Shown here piece after piece: positions 9,330 to 18,680 of a stretch of 64,000 bases of DNA; the first letter of the stretch is position 1; every line of letters begins with the position of its first letter. The DNA comes from Kribbella monticola (GTDB taxonomy: Bacteria; Actinomycetota; Actinomycetes; Propionibacteriales; Kribbellaceae), in NCBI RefSeq assembly GCF_003261635.1, contig NZ_QFXK01000027.1:186001-250000 (forward strand). Reading direction: 5' to 3'. Made by a program: the position numbers and the translations under genes. Under the pieces are notes generated by a model. The model was given only the letters and a program-made list of their open reading frames with translations, was not told the origin of the DNA and did no database searches.

Positions 9330-10502
9330 TCAGGCGGCGGGGACTGGGAGGGGTTTGTCCAGGGCGGCTGCGGTGAGGATGACCAGGGCTGAGGTCCAAG
9401 CAAGGGGCGCCTCGCCGGCGGGGTGTAGGTGGCGGTTGACTTTTTCGGGGATGGCGCCGGTGGAGGTGCGGTGGGTGTTGAGCCAGTCGAGGAGTGAGAG
9501 GGCGGTTTGGCGGTCACCGCGGGCGGCGGCGCTGAGGGCGAAGAGGGTGGTTTGGGGGGTCCAGGCGACGCCGTCGGCGCGCCAGGATTCGCCTGGGGTG
9601 ACGCCGCCGTTCGGTTGAGTGAGTACGTCGTGGGCGTGGTCGATCGCGTCCGCCACGTCGGCGCGCGGTGGGGCGAACGGGGGACCAAGGACGGTGACGA
9701 TCGCGTCCGCGCCGCCGTCGGGGGCCCGCGGGTAGGAGGGGCCGAAGGCGTGATCGGTTGCCGCTGACAACCGATCCAGAGCGCCTTGCCAGGAAGGGAC
9801 TTCGTGGCCCAGCGACGCCGCGATCGCCAGTCCGGCGCGCAACCCGGCTTGCAGAGGTGCAACTGTGCCGAGCGTCACCGAGGACTCGGGTCGTTCCCAG
9901 TAGTCGGGGGAGACCGCAGGCAAACCGTCAGCACCGAGTTCCGCGACGATTTGGTCGCCGGACTCCCGCAGCATCGGCCAGTAAGCCGACAGATCGAGGC
10001 CGGACGAGCAGAACCAGCTTGCCCACAGCACCCATCCCGAGCCGTCCAGTTGCGGTTCACGTCCGTCCTGAGGCACCGAGCCGTCGGAAGCGGCGTACCG
10101 GGCGGCCCAGCGGCCCGACGTCGGCCGCACCTTGTTCAGGAACGACAGCACCGAGGCGGCCTCGGCGTACTGGCCGACCGAGCAGCGGGCGGCGACGACG
10201 AACGAGGCGTCGCGCGGCCAGACGAACCGCCAAGGCCCGTCCCATCCGGCCAGGGTCGCGCCGTTCGGCAGGGTCAGCGCGTCCAGATCGGCCAGCGCCT
10301 GGCGAACCATCCCGCCGTACTGCGTGGGCAGGCGCGCCGTCGTTGCCGTCGGCACCGTTTGTCCGGGGATTCCTTCGGAGACCAGCCCTGGTTGCGGATT
10401 CCGCTCGAGGTTCGAGGCCGTCCCGGCTGCAAGGAACGCCAGTAGTACGGCGATCACCACGAGCGGAAACCAGCGAATCCGTCGTGCGCTGTTGTCCCGC
10501 AC
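9330..10502 (-). CDS. Glycoside hydrolase family 15-like protein, membrane-anchored
   Basis: 390 residues from GTG 10502, preceded by GAGGGGG 8 nt upstream. A second GTG at 10517 overlaps the upstream stop as GTGA and is the alternative start. A signal anchor lies at about residues 10-27, followed by an alpha/alpha-barrel type domain. WDGPWRFVWPRDASFVVAA matches the GH15 glucoamylase substrate-binding region, and the C-terminal helices (LLDWLNTHRTSTGAIPEKVN) resemble GH15 glucoamylases and trehalases. An extracytoplasmic glucan- or trehalose-type hydrolase is plausible. It is the downstream gene of a pair with the DMT transporter. Confidence 0.75.
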   Translation of the reverse strand: MRDNSARRIRWFPLVVIAVLLAFLAAGTASNLERNPQPGLVSEGIPGQTVPTATTARLPTQYGGMVRQALADLDALTLPNGATLAGWDGPWRFVWPRDASFVVAARCSVGQYAEAASVLSFLNKVRPTSGRWAARYAASDGSVPQDGREPQLDGSGWVLWASWFCSSGLDLSAYWPMLRESGDQIVAELGADGLPAVSPDYWERPESSVTLGTVAPLQAGLRAGLAIAASLGHEVPSWQGALDRLSAATDHAFGPSYPRAPDGGADAIVTVLGPPFAPPRADVADAIDHAHDVLTQPNGGVTPGESWRADGVAWTPQTTLFALSAAARGDRQTALSLLDWLNTHRTSTGAIPEKVNRHLHPAGEAPLAWTSALVILTAAALDKPLPVPAA

Positions 10503-10513
10503 TGCCAACCCCC

Positions 10514-11401
10514 TCACTGAGCTAGATGCTGAACCTCTGCCTCGATCTTGCGTCGCGGTGCCAGCTCGACCAGGTACATCGCCGACATCACCAGCGCGCC
10601 ACCGACGAGCATCCGTCCGGTCACGCTGTCTGTTCCGAAGAGTACGGCGAAGGCCGAGGCGAACACCGGTTCCATCGTCATCGCGATCGCGGCCCGCGTC
10701 GGGGTCAGATGCGCCTGCGCCCAGGTCTGCACGATCAAGGCGAATGCACCGGCCACCAGTGCCATATAGATCACGGCCGTCCAGTCGCCGACTCCGCTGG
10801 GCAGCGTGAAGCCGCCGGGGAGTGCGCCGATCGCGCACACGGCCGTGATCACCACCATCTGCAAGGCGGACAGGCCGAAGGCGTTCTCCGGTGTCGACCA
10901 CGCACCGAGTCCGATGATGTGGAGTGCGTACAGACCGGCCGACGCCAGCGTCAGCAGTTCGCCGGTGCCGAGGGTGAACCCGCGCAGGGACAGTACGCCG
11001 AGGCCGACTGTCGCCAGCACCACGGCGACCCAGGCCCAGCGGCCGATCTTGTGCCGCAGGATGACCGCGGCGAGCAGCGGCGTGAAGACGACGTACATGC
11101 CGGTGACGAAGCCGGACACGCTCGCGGAGGTGTGCCGCAGGCCTTCGGTTTGCACCAGCTGGGCGATCCCGTAGGTGACGCCGAGGGCGACACCCCGGCC
11201 GCGGTCCAGCCGGCTGAGCCGTCCGATCGCCGGCGGATGGACGGCGATCAGAGCGATCGCGGCGATCGCGAATCGCAACGCCAGGTAGTCGGCGACGTCC
11301 ATCCTGGTCAGCAGATCCTTGGTCAGGAAGAACGTCGATCCCCACGCCGCCGCCACTGCGAGCAGGGCCAGAACGGCGATGCGGGAGCGATTCACGACCA
11401 A
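10514..11401 (-). CDS. DMT-superfamily (EamA) transporter
   Basis: About 295 residues with ten predicted membrane helices and the two EamA repeats: AAAWGSTFFLTKDLL in the first half and TPTRAAIAMTMEPVFASAFAVLFGTDSVTGRMLVGGALVMSAMYLVEL in the second. These usually export metabolites or amino acids; the substrate is unknown. Start codons TTG 11401 and GTG 11395 both fit. The stop overlaps GTG 10517 of the next gene, so the two may be translationally coupled. Confidence 0.88.
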   Translation of the reverse strand: MVVNRSRIAVLALLAVAAAWGSTFFLTKDLLTRMDVADYLALRFAIAAIALIAVHPPAIGRLSRLDRGRGVALGVTYGIAQLVQTEGLRHTSASVSGFVTGMYVVFTPLLAAVILRHKIGRWAWVAVVLATVGLGVLSLRGFTLGTGELLTLASAGLYALHIIGLGAWSTPENAFGLSALQMVVITAVCAIGALPGGFTLPSGVGDWTAVIYMALVAGAFALIVQTWAQAHLTPTRAAIAMTMEPVFASAFAVLFGTDSVTGRMLVGGALVMSAMYLVELAPRRKIEAEVQHLAQ

Positions 11402-11493
11402 AGCTTGTCAGACACCTGACACCCCAACCAAAACGTCCCGACGCACTTCAGCCGGAAGCTGCCCAAAGCACCTGCGGTGTACGCCGCGAGCGG

Positions 11494-11624
11494 CCGGGCG
11501 GAGTGTCGGCTCACCGAGGCGAGCGCTGGGTGGAGTGCAACGCCGGGCTGAGCGCCTGCGACCGGAGCACCGTGCGGGTGCCACGCCTCTCCGGGCGGAG
11601 CGCCTGCCGCCACGGTGCCGGTCT
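11494..11624. repeat. Degenerate ~49-bp tandem repeat, about three units
   Basis: Units starting CCGGGCGGAG / CCGGGCTGAG / CCGGGCGGAG begin at 11494, 11543 and 11591. The shared text GAGCGCCTGC continues in units two and three. They fill the 271-bp gap between the kinase 3' end and the DMT transporter start; nothing else was recognised there. Confidence 0.5.
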
Positions 11625-11672
11625 TGTCCAGTACTACGGTGTCGCGCTGGCGCCAGCGCCAAGCGCGTGGGG

Positions 11673-13652
11673 TCAGACGATGGTGACGATGACTGTGCTG
11701 CCTGGTTGGGCCAGTTTGCCGGCGCCTGGGTTCTGGCCGGCGACGAGGTTGAGGCCGAGGTGGAACGGGGCGAGTTCGACCTTCACCTTGAAGCCTGCGT
11801 CGGTGAGGGTCTTCTGCGCGTCGGCGAGTTTCTTGCTCCGCACGTTCGGGACCTCGACCATCGGCGGCCCCTTGGACACGACCAGCTTGACCTTGTCCTT
11901 GCCGAACAAGGTGCCGCTGTTCGGCGTCTGGCTGATCACCACACCGAGCGGAACCGTCGGATCGAACTGATCGGTCCGCTCGACCGTGAAGCCGGCCTTC
12001 CGCAACGCCTTGGTCGCATCCCGCACGGGTTTGCCGGTCAGGTTCGGGACCGGGATCGGCTTGCGGCCAAGGCTGACCCAGAGATCGACCGCCGTGCCGG
12101 GCTTCTGCGACGTGTCGAACTTCGGGCTGAACAGAATCACGCGCCCCGTCGGGAACGCATCGCTGTAGACGCCGGTCTGCTTCCCGACGACCAGTTGGAC
12201 CGACTCCAGCGCCCGGGTCGCCGCCTCCACGTCCAGCCCGGCGAGCTGCGGCACGTTGTACCGCTCAGGACCCTTCGAGACGACGAGCCCGACCTGCCCC
12301 TTCTTCCGGATCCGGTCACCAGGACCCGGGTCGGTCCGCATCACCTGACCGGCCGGCACTTCCTCGGAGAAGTCCGGAGCGAGCAGCTTCGTCCCCAGCC
12401 CAGCCTTCCCGGCCTCGGTCGCCGCGGCAGCCGCGGTCATGTTCAGCAGCACCGGCGTCGAGGTGTAGCGGTGAATGCCGTAGTACCAAGCTGCAGAACC
12501 AACGCCCAGAGCGAGAGCTAGCACCACGATGACGGCGATCAAGCCGTGACTACGCGAGCGCGGTGGCGCGGGCCGGGGCAGCTGGCGGGCCGAGCCGTTG
12601 GTGGTTCGCGGCCGCTGCTCAGGCGGCACGTTGGCGAAGGGGCGGCCCTCGTACGGTACGACGATGGTGTCGTTGCGCGGCGGCTCGCCGTAGTCGCGGC
12701 TGTAGCCGTCGTCGTACTCGTTGTCCTGGCGCATCTGCTGGATCGGGATGGTGAGGTCGCCGGTCAGCTCGGGATCGTCTGGCAACCCTTCGTCCAGCGC
12801 GCTGCGCACCCGGCGCACCTGGCGACTCAGCACCCGGGCGTCGGCCGGCCGGATGTCGCGGTCGCGAGCGGTCGCCCGCTGCACCAGCGCATCGACGTAC
12901 GGCGGTATGCCCGGCTGGATCTCTGACGGCGGCGGCACGTCCGCGTGCACGTGCGCGTAGGCGACCTGGATGGGGGTGTCGCCGCTGTGCGGCTTGATGC
13001 CGGTGAGCAGTTCGTACAGCATGATGCCGGCCGAGTACACATCGGACCGGGCGTCCGCCCTGCCGTCCGTGACGAGCTCCGGGGCGAGGTAGGACACAGT
13101 GCCCATCAAGAGCCCCTGGGTCGCGGTCTGCCCGGTCGTGGTGACAGCGCGCGCCAGCCCGAAGTCGGCGACCTTGACCGTGCCGTCGTCCGCGATCAGC
13201 ACGTTCTCCGGCTTGATGTCGCGGTGGACGATGCCTGCGTCATGCGCGGCGGACAGCGCCGACAGCACCGGCGACAACAGATCCAGCGCCCGGGCAGGCG
13301 GCAATGGAGCCTGCTGCCGTACTACGTCGCGCAGCGTGCGGCCCGGCACGTACTCCATCGCCAGGAACAACGTGCCGTTGTCGTCGCCCTGGTCGAAGAC
13401 GGCGACCACGTTGGGATGCGACAGCTTCGCCGCGGCCCGTGCCTCGGCCACGAATCGGCGGCCGAACTCGGCGTCGTCACCGAGCCCGAGATGCATGATC
13501 TTGAGCGCGACGATCCGGTCCAGCCGCATGTCCAGCGCCTCGTAGACCGTCGCCATGCCGCCCTTGGCGACCCGCGCACCCACCCGGTACCGCCCGTCGA
13601 GCACACGCCCGACGAGGGGATCACTGAGCTGGGTGTGTACGTCGTCCGTCAC
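11673..13652 (-). CDS. pknL: PASTA-domain serine/threonine protein kinase (PknL-like)
   Basis: 659 residues from GTG 13652. The kinase domain spans about residues 18-285 with invariant K51 (VALKIM), HRDIKPEN with catalytic D145, DFG at 163-165 and GTVSYLAPE. A charged linker follows, then one transmembrane helix near 370-391. Four PASTA repeats (about 395-659) face outward and should bind muropeptides or lipid II. Such kinases sense cell-wall precursors and phosphorylate division and envelope proteins. The position near aroG and upstream of idsA, metF and dcw matches M. tuberculosis pknL (Rv2176). The symbol rests on synteny; some PknL orthologues lack or vary their PASTA domains. Confidence 0.9.
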   Translation of the reverse strand: MTDDVHTQLSDPLVGRVLDGRYRVGARVAKGGMATVYEALDMRLDRIVALKIMHLGLGDDAEFGRRFVAEARAAAKLSHPNVVAVFDQGDDNGTLFLAMEYVPGRTLRDVVRQQAPLPPARALDLLSPVLSALSAAHDAGIVHRDIKPENVLIADDGTVKVADFGLARAVTTTGQTATQGLLMGTVSYLAPELVTDGRADARSDVYSAGIMLYELLTGIKPHSGDTPIQVAYAHVHADVPPPSEIQPGIPPYVDALVQRATARDRDIRPADARVLSRQVRRVRSALDEGLPDDPELTGDLTIPIQQMRQDNEYDDGYSRDYGEPPRNDTIVVPYEGRPFANVPPEQRPRTTNGSARQLPRPAPPRSRSHGLIAVIVVLALALGVGSAAWYYGIHRYTSTPVLLNMTAAAAATEAGKAGLGTKLLAPDFSEEVPAGQVMRTDPGPGDRIRKKGQVGLVVSKGPERYNVPQLAGLDVEAATRALESVQLVVGKQTGVYSDAFPTGRVILFSPKFDTSQKPGTAVDLWVSLGRKPIPVPNLTGKPVRDATKALRKAGFTVERTDQFDPTVPLGVVISQTPNSGTLFGKDKVKLVVSKGPPMVEVPNVRSKKLADAQKTLTDAGFKVKVELAPFHLGLNLVAGQNPGAGKLAQPGSTVIVTIV

Positions 13653-13701
13653 GTGCGGTGAGCCGCCTCTCGAAGCCTGTCTGCTTAGAGAGTGTAAAGA
13701 G

Positions 13702-13738
13702 GCGGTCCGGCAGCGGCTTCCCCGCCGCGCCGGACCGC
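13702..13738 (-). terminator. Strong hairpin terminator after the LysM transglycosylase gene
   Basis: A perfect 10-bp inverted repeat, GCGGTCCGGC (13702-13711) and GCCGGACCGC (13729-13738), has a further GCGGC/GCCGC inside. It begins 2 nt past the stop at 13741. There is no U-tract, as is common in high-GC actinobacteria. A second repeat, CCGCCTCT/AGAGGCGG (13663-13705), lies in the pknL leader. Confidence 0.7.
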
Positions 13739-13740
13739 GC

Positions 13741-14694
13741 TTACCGCGGGCTCCAGCCCTTCTCCAGTTGCGCCTTGATCCGCAGCACGTTCTTCACGTA
13801 GAGCTTGGTGTCCGGGTACATCCCGTTGCGCCGGACGCCGCCCAGACCCTGGTAGTAACCGGCGACGGCGATGTCGAGTTTCGCGGCGGCGGTGAGCCGG
13901 TCCAGCAGCACGACTCCGGCGGTCACGTTGTCGAGCGGCCTGAGCAGGTCGAGGTTGCGGCCGACGATGCTGGAAGCGAACCGTCCGGTCGACGGGATCA
14001 CCTGCATCGCGCCGATCGCGTTCGCGGGCGAGACGACCCGCTGCTTCCAGCCGGACTCCTGCCAGGAGACGGCCAGCGCGAGTTCCGGATCGACGCCGTA
14101 CTTGCGGGCGACCGAGGTGATCAGCGACCGCATCTGGGCGCGGGTGGGAAGTTTGCGCTGGGCAAGGATCGCCCGGTTCCGGTCCGCCTGGGCGACGACG
14201 TGGTCGGCGTACGTGCGGCCGGCGAAGGTGTTGTTCTTCTTCTTGACGACCGGCTTCGGCTTGGGCTTCGGGATCGGCACCGGAACGCGCAACGGCCGTC
14301 CGGCGTAGATCGGGGAGGTCCGCTTCAGGCCGTTCACCGACAGCAGGTATTTCTGCGATACGCCGTACCGTTTGGCGATCTTGCTGATCGTGTCGCCGGG
14401 CTTGACGACGTAGACGATCTGGCCGGCCTTCGGCTGCGACGGCCGGCGTGCCGGTGCCGGTTTGGCGGGCAGGGCGAGCACCTCGCCGGCGTAGATGGCG
14501 TTGCCGTTGCCGGGAAGGTTGTTCAGGGCAACCAAGGTCTTGACCGTCGTTCCGTACCGGCTGGCGATCAGGGTGAGCGTGTCGCCGTTCTTGATCTTGT
14601 AGTGCCCCAAGCCAGGCGACCCGGCGGTGATCACCCCCGCGGCCAGCAGCGGAACGGCGAGTCCGGTCAGTATCCGTACAACCCTGTGACGCAT
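13741..14694 (-). CDS. Secreted LysM-domain lytic transglycosylase
   Basis: 317 residues from ATG 14694 with GGGGAGA 6 nt upstream. A signal peptide covers about residues 1-26. LysM 1 (HYKIKNGDTLTLIASRYGTTVKTLVALNNL) lies near 31-75 and LysM 2 (IVYVVKPGDTISKIAKRYGVSQKYLLSVN) near 93-140. A Pro/Lys linker leads to an SLT domain (ARKYGVDPELALAVSWQESGWKQRVVSPANAIGAMQVIPSTG), where E of WQESGW is the catalytic acid. It should bind and cleave peptidoglycan outside the membrane during growth or separation. The upstream region is unusually AT-rich and holds GTTAC repeats. Confidence 0.92.
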   Translation of the reverse strand: MRHRVVRILTGLAVPLLAAGVITAGSPGLGHYKIKNGDTLTLIASRYGTTVKTLVALNNLPGNGNAIYAGEVLALPAKPAPARRPSQPKAGQIVYVVKPGDTISKIAKRYGVSQKYLLSVNGLKRTSPIYAGRPLRVPVPIPKPKPKPVVKKKNNTFAGRTYADHVVAQADRNRAILAQRKLPTRAQMRSLITSVARKYGVDPELALAVSWQESGWKQRVVSPANAIGAMQVIPSTGRFASSIVGRNLDLLRPLDNVTAGVVLLDRLTAAAKLDIAVAGYYQGLGGVRRNGMYPDTKLYVKNVLRIKAQLEKGWSPR

Positions 14695-14770
14695 ATCCGT
14701 CTCCCCGTGTCAACGTTCCTTGACGGTAAGTGCAGGTACTCCTGTGACAACAGGTACGCATGGGTCACTT

Positions 14771-14795
14771 GTTACGGCTGTTACGCAATGTTTAC
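14771..14795 (-). promoter_or_regulatory. GTAAC repeats upstream of the transglycosylase gene (possible MtrA-type site)
   Basis: On the minus strand the text reads GTAAACATTGCGTAACAGCCGTAAC: three GTAA(A/C) half-sites at spacings of 11 and 9 nt, with a GTGAC a few bases further. Direct GTAAC-like repeats are known for MtrA/AfsQ1-class response regulators that control wall hydrolases. The spacing here is not fully canonical. The rest of the 271-bp gap (14695-14965) shows no riboswitch I can recognise. Confidence 0.3.
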
Positions 14796-14965
14796 AGTTT
14801 ATGACTGAACTACATGGATGTGGTTCACAATCGATCGACGCGTCGTCGCCAAGCGATCACACAAAGCGTGTACCGCAAAGCGTCCTGATCCAGGCAATTG
14901 CCACCGGCAACAGATGCCCACGGCACCTATCTCCGGTACGCCGACCGCGCGCCGGTGACAGCCCG

Positions 14966-15751
<786 letters not shown>

Positions 15752-15952
15752 TCAACCGCCCTGGACCGCGGTGAGGATCTCCACCCGGTCGCCCTCGGCC
15801 AGTGCCGTGGCGGCCCACTCGGCCCGGGTCACCACGGCTTCGTTCACCGCGACGGCCACGCCGATGGGACTGCGGGCCCAGCGGTCCACCACGTCGGCCA
15901 CGGTGGTTCCCACTGCGATCTCTTCGGCGCTGCCGTTCACGAGCACCTTCAT
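15752..15952 (-). CDS. thiS: Sulfur carrier protein ThiS
   Basis: 66 residues from ATG 15952 with GGTGAGTGAGG upstream. The in-frame GTG at 15964, which overlaps the thiO stop as GTGA, is an alternative that would add four residues. It has the ubiquitin-like pattern VNGSAEEIAVGTTVADVV, VAVNEAVVTRAEW and EGDRVEILTAVQGG, with the C-terminal diglycine that becomes the thiocarboxylate sulfur donor to ThiG. The length is typical. It lies between thiO and thiG in a co-directional unit. Confidence 0.95.
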   Translation of the reverse strand: MKVLVNGSAEEIAVGTTVADVVDRWARSPIGVAVAVNEAVVTRAEWAATALAEGDRVEILTAVQGG

Positions 15953-15960
15953 AACCTCAC

Positions 15961-17115
15961 TCACCTGGCTACCTTAGGCGCGCTGAACCTGTCGATCGCG
16001 AACGGTGCCGCAAGGTCCGGTATCTGGCCGGTCCGGACGGTCTCGGCGATGACCTGTGCGGTGATCGGAGTGAGCAGTACGCCGTTGCGGTAGTGCCCGG
16101 TCGCCCAGAGCAGTCCGTCGAGTCCGGATGCTCCCAGGATCGGTGCGTTGTCCGGTGTCGCCGGCCGCAGCCCGGCGACTGTCTCGACGAGCTCCAGCTC
16201 GTCGGTGATCGGCAGGACCATCCGTGCGTCGCGCAGCAGCGAGAACACCCCACCCGCGAGGACGCGTGTGTCGTACCCGAGCTCTGTAGTCGTCGCGCCC
16301 ACCACCAGCTCACCGCCAGGCCGGGGGACCAGGTAGACCGAGAAGCCCCGCGCGGTGGCTCGAACAGTGTGGTGCAAGGCGGGTCGGTAGGCCTCGGGAA
16401 CGCGCAGCCGGAGGATCTCGCCCTTGACCGGCCTCACTGGCGGCCGCAGCTCTTCCGGGATCCCCTGCAGCTGGGCGGACCAGGGACCGGTCGCAGCGAT
16501 GAGTTGGGCGGACCGGATGGTGCTGCCGTCCGCCAGTTCCACACCGACTGCCGTAGTACCGGCTGTGAGGACTCGGGAGACCTGCTGCCGTTCGAACCGT
16601 ACGCCGGTCAGCTCGGTTGCTCGCAGGAGGGCTGCGACGGTCCGGCGGTTGTCGACCGAGTGATCGCCGGCCACCCAGACGCCGCCGGAGACGCCTGCCG
16701 CGAGGAGCGGTTCACGCTTGCGGACCTCGCGGCCGGTGAGCTCCTCGACTTCCAGGCCGAGGCGACGCTGATAGTCCGCGAGCCGCCGGAGCGCGGCGAC
16801 GTCGTCCGTGTCGTAGGCGACCGAGAGAGTTCCTGTCCGGTTGAGACCGGCCGGCCGGCCGGTGAGCTCTTCGAGCTCCGCCGCGAAGCCGGGCCAGGCG
16901 GCGACGCTGGCGAGGTTCAGGGCCAGCAACTCGTCCTCGCCGTACTCGACCTCGGTGACCGGCGCGAGCATGCCGGCCGCGACCGCGGAAGTCTGGCTAC
17001 CTGGTGTCGGGTCGCAGACGGTCACTTGGATGCCGTCTGCCGCGAGTCGCCAGGCGATCGCCAGGCCGATCAGTCCGCCGCCGATCACGACGACTTCCGA
17101 AGTTCGCTCAGCCAT
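15961..17115 (-). CDS. thiO: Glycine oxidase
   Basis: 384 residues from ATG 17115. A DAO-family flavoenzyme with the FAD dinucleotide motif [28 protein letters not shown] at the N-terminus, [31 protein letters not shown] and the C-terminal [21 protein letters not shown]. It oxidises glycine to the imine used by ThiG, which is the aerobic route. It is first in the thiO-thiS-thiG unit and diverges from thiE across only 43 bp. That space excludes a TPP riboswitch of normal size. Confidence 0.94.
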   Translation of the reverse strand: MAERTSEVVVIGGGLIGLAIAWRLAADGIQVTVCDPTPGSQTSAVAAGMLAPVTEVEYGEDELLALNLASVAAWPGFAAELEELTGRPAGLNRTGTLSVAYDTDDVAALRRLADYQRRLGLEVEELTGREVRKREPLLAAGVSGGVWVAGDHSVDNRRTVAALLRATELTGVRFERQQVSRVLTAGTTAVGVELADGSTIRSAQLIAATGPWSAQLQGIPEELRPPVRPVKGEILRLRVPEAYRPALHHTVRATARGFSVYLVPRPGGELVVGATTTELGYDTRVLAGGVFSLLRDARMVLPITDELELVETVAGLRPATPDNAPILGASGLDGLLWATGHYRNGVLLTPITAQVIAETVRTGQIPDLAAPFAIDRFSAPKVAR

Positions 17116-17122
17116 GGCGACA

Positions 17123-17128
17123 ACCCTA
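17123..17128 (-). promoter_or_regulatory. Predicted -10 of leaderless thiO promoter
   Basis: The minus-strand TAGGGT is followed by 7 nt (TGTCGCC) and ATG 17115. It lies inside the 43-bp thiO/thiE divergent gap. Confidence 0.45.
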
Positions 17129-17158
17129 CGTCTGTGGCCACATGGCAGGCTTGGGCGT

Positions 17159-17824
17159 GTGACTGAGCCCACCGCTGACGATGGATTGCGCGAACGACTC
17201 GCCGACGCCCGCCTCTACCTCTGCATGGACGCGCGGGAGGAGCAAGGCGACCTGGAGCAGTTCCTGGACGCAGTACTCGGCGGTGGCGTCGACATCGTGC
17301 AGCTCCGTCAGAAGAGCCTCGAGGCGGCCGACGAACTGGCGGCCCTGGAGGTGTTCGCCGACGCCTGCAAGCGACACGGCAAGTTGCTGGCGGTCAACGA
17401 CAGAGCGGATATCGCCTTCGCAGCAGGCGCCGACGTGCTGCACCTGGGCCAGCGTGACCTGCCTGTGCACGCAGCACGCGCCATCACTGGACACGAGCCG
17501 GTGATAGGCCGCTCCACTCACACCTTCAGCCAGGTGAACGCAGCGGTGATCGAACAAGGCTCGGACTACTTCTGCGTCGGCCCGGTCTGGGCCACCCCCA
17601 CCAAGCCCGGCAGAAGCGCCGCCGGCCTGGAGTTGGTCTCGTACGCCGCCAGTAGGCAACCCGTGAAGCCGTGGTTCGCCATCGGCGGGATCGACCTCGA
17701 CCGGCTGGACCAGGTCGTCGAGGCCGGCGCCGAGCGCGTCGTCGTCGTACGGGCGATCACTGAGGCCGACGATCCGGGTGCTGCTGCTGCGGAGTTCAGC
17801 AGGCGGCTGCGGGGTGCCGGGTGA
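17159..17824 (+). CDS. thiE: Thiamine-phosphate synthase
   Basis: 221 residues from GTG 17159. It joins HMP diphosphate and thiazole phosphate to make thiamine phosphate. The TIM-barrel motifs are clear: [84 protein letters not shown] and [30 protein letters not shown]. The stop overlaps the start of the ribonuclease gene as GTGA, so thiE heads a three-gene coupled unit with an RNase and barstar, an odd association. Confidence 0.95.
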   Translation: MTEPTADDGLRERLADARLYLCMDAREEQGDLEQFLDAVLGGGVDIVQLRQKSLEAADELAALEVFADACKRHGKLLAVNDRADIAFAAGADVLHLGQRDLPVHAARAITGHEPVIGRSTHTFSQVNAAVIEQGSDYFCVGPVWATPTKPGRSAAGLELVSYAASRQPVKPWFAIGGIDLDRLDQVVEAGAERVVVVRAITEADDPGAAAAEFSRRLRGAG

Positions 17825-18252
17825 TCAACAACCAGAAGACAGCGCGCATCATCGCCGCGGTCGTGGTCGCCATGCTGGTGATCACGCTGGCGGCGTCGCT
17901 GTTCGGGTGCAGCGCGGACAAAGCGAGTGGCCAGCCACAGAAGGATCCGGACAGCGGGCTGGTGTTCGTCGCCGCTGGGGACCTACCGAAAGAGGCGCAG
18001 CAAACACTGCAGCTGATCGACAAGGGCGGCCCGTTCCCGTACAGCCGCGACGGTGTCGTGTTCGGCAACTTCGAGAAGGTCCTGCCGAAGGAAGTCAGCG
18101 GCTACTACCACGAGTACACGGTGAAGACGCCCGGGGAGAAGGACCGCGGCGCCCGCCGGATCGTGACCGGGAAGAACGGCGAGCGTTATTACACCGACGA
18201 TCACTACAAGTCGTTCCGCCGGATCAGGGGGGACGGGGGGACCGACGGATGA
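17821..18252 (+). CDS. Exported guanyl-specific ribonuclease (RNase Sa/N1 family)
   Basis: 143 residues from GTG 17821. An N-terminal hydrophobic segment (about 9-29) ends in LFGC, so it is either a lipoprotein with a weak lipobox or a membrane-anchored or secreted enzyme. The RNase domain matches RNase Sa closely: [32 protein letters not shown] with catalytic Glu, RGARRIVTG with catalytic Arg and [11 protein letters not shown] with catalytic His. All key residues are present. It is coupled upstream to thiE and downstream (ATGA overlap) to a barstar-like inhibitor, which would protect the cell against enzyme retained in the cytoplasm. Confidence 0.9.
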   Translation: MINNQKTARIIAAVVVAMLVITLAASLFGCSADKASGQPQKDPDSGLVFVAAGDLPKEAQQTLQLIDKGGPFPYSRDGVVFGNFEKVLPKEVSGYYHEYTVKTPGEKDRGARRIVTGKNGERYYTDDHYKSFRRIRGDGGTDG

Positions 18253-18680
18253 CCGACCTGCGGACCTTGCTCGACAACGGGCTACGCCCGGGCGTGTACC
18301 GCTGGAAAGCTGACCAGGACTCTGCCGACGATGTACGCCGTACCGTCGCCGCCGCGGGCTGGAACTTCGTGCTGCTGGACACGACGCGGATCCCCGACAA
18401 GGCGGGCTTCCTGGATCTCTGTGCGACCGCGTTCGATCTACCGCGCTGGTTCGGGCGGAACTGGGACGCGCTGGCCGACTCGTTGAGCGACAGGTCGACC
18501 GGTGAGCCGGAGGTGGTGCTGTGGGAGGGCTGGCGCGATCTGCTCGACCACGACCACGACACGGTCGACGTGGCGCTGCAGATCTTCGGTGAGGACGCGA
18601 AGGAGTCCGGACAGCTCCGGGTGCTGCTGCGCGAAGCCGGCGACGTACCGGATCTCGTCAGCGACCTCCCGGTCGTCTAG
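18249..18680 (+). CDS. Barstar-family ribonuclease inhibitor
   Basis: 143 residues. The C-terminal 90 residues match barstar: DTTRIPDKAGFLDLCATAFDLPRWFGRNWDALADSLSD carries the RNase-binding helix with the FGRNWDAL core. An N-terminal extension ([21 protein letters not shown]) is typical of longer actinobacterial barstars. It starts as ATGA over the RNase stop, so inhibitor and enzyme are made together. Its last 23 bp overlap the 3' end of the convergent DUF2071 gene. Confidence 0.9.
   Translation: MTDLRTLLDNGLRPGVYRWKADQDSADDVRRTVAAAGWNFVLLDTTRIPDKAGFLDLCATAFDLPRWFGRNWDALADSLSDRSTGEPEVVLWEGWRDLLDHDHDTVDVALQIFGEDAKESGQLRVLLREAGDVPDLVSDLPVV

Noticed and set aside
11503..11970. Plus-strand frame in the pknL/DMT gap
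   Set aside because: Consists of repeat-derived text running into antisense pknL; no start signal or family match.
14695..14965. c-di-AMP (ydaO) riboswitch upstream of the LysM hydrolase gene
   Set aside because: Conserved aptamer cores were not visible on the minus strand; only GTAAC repeats stand out.
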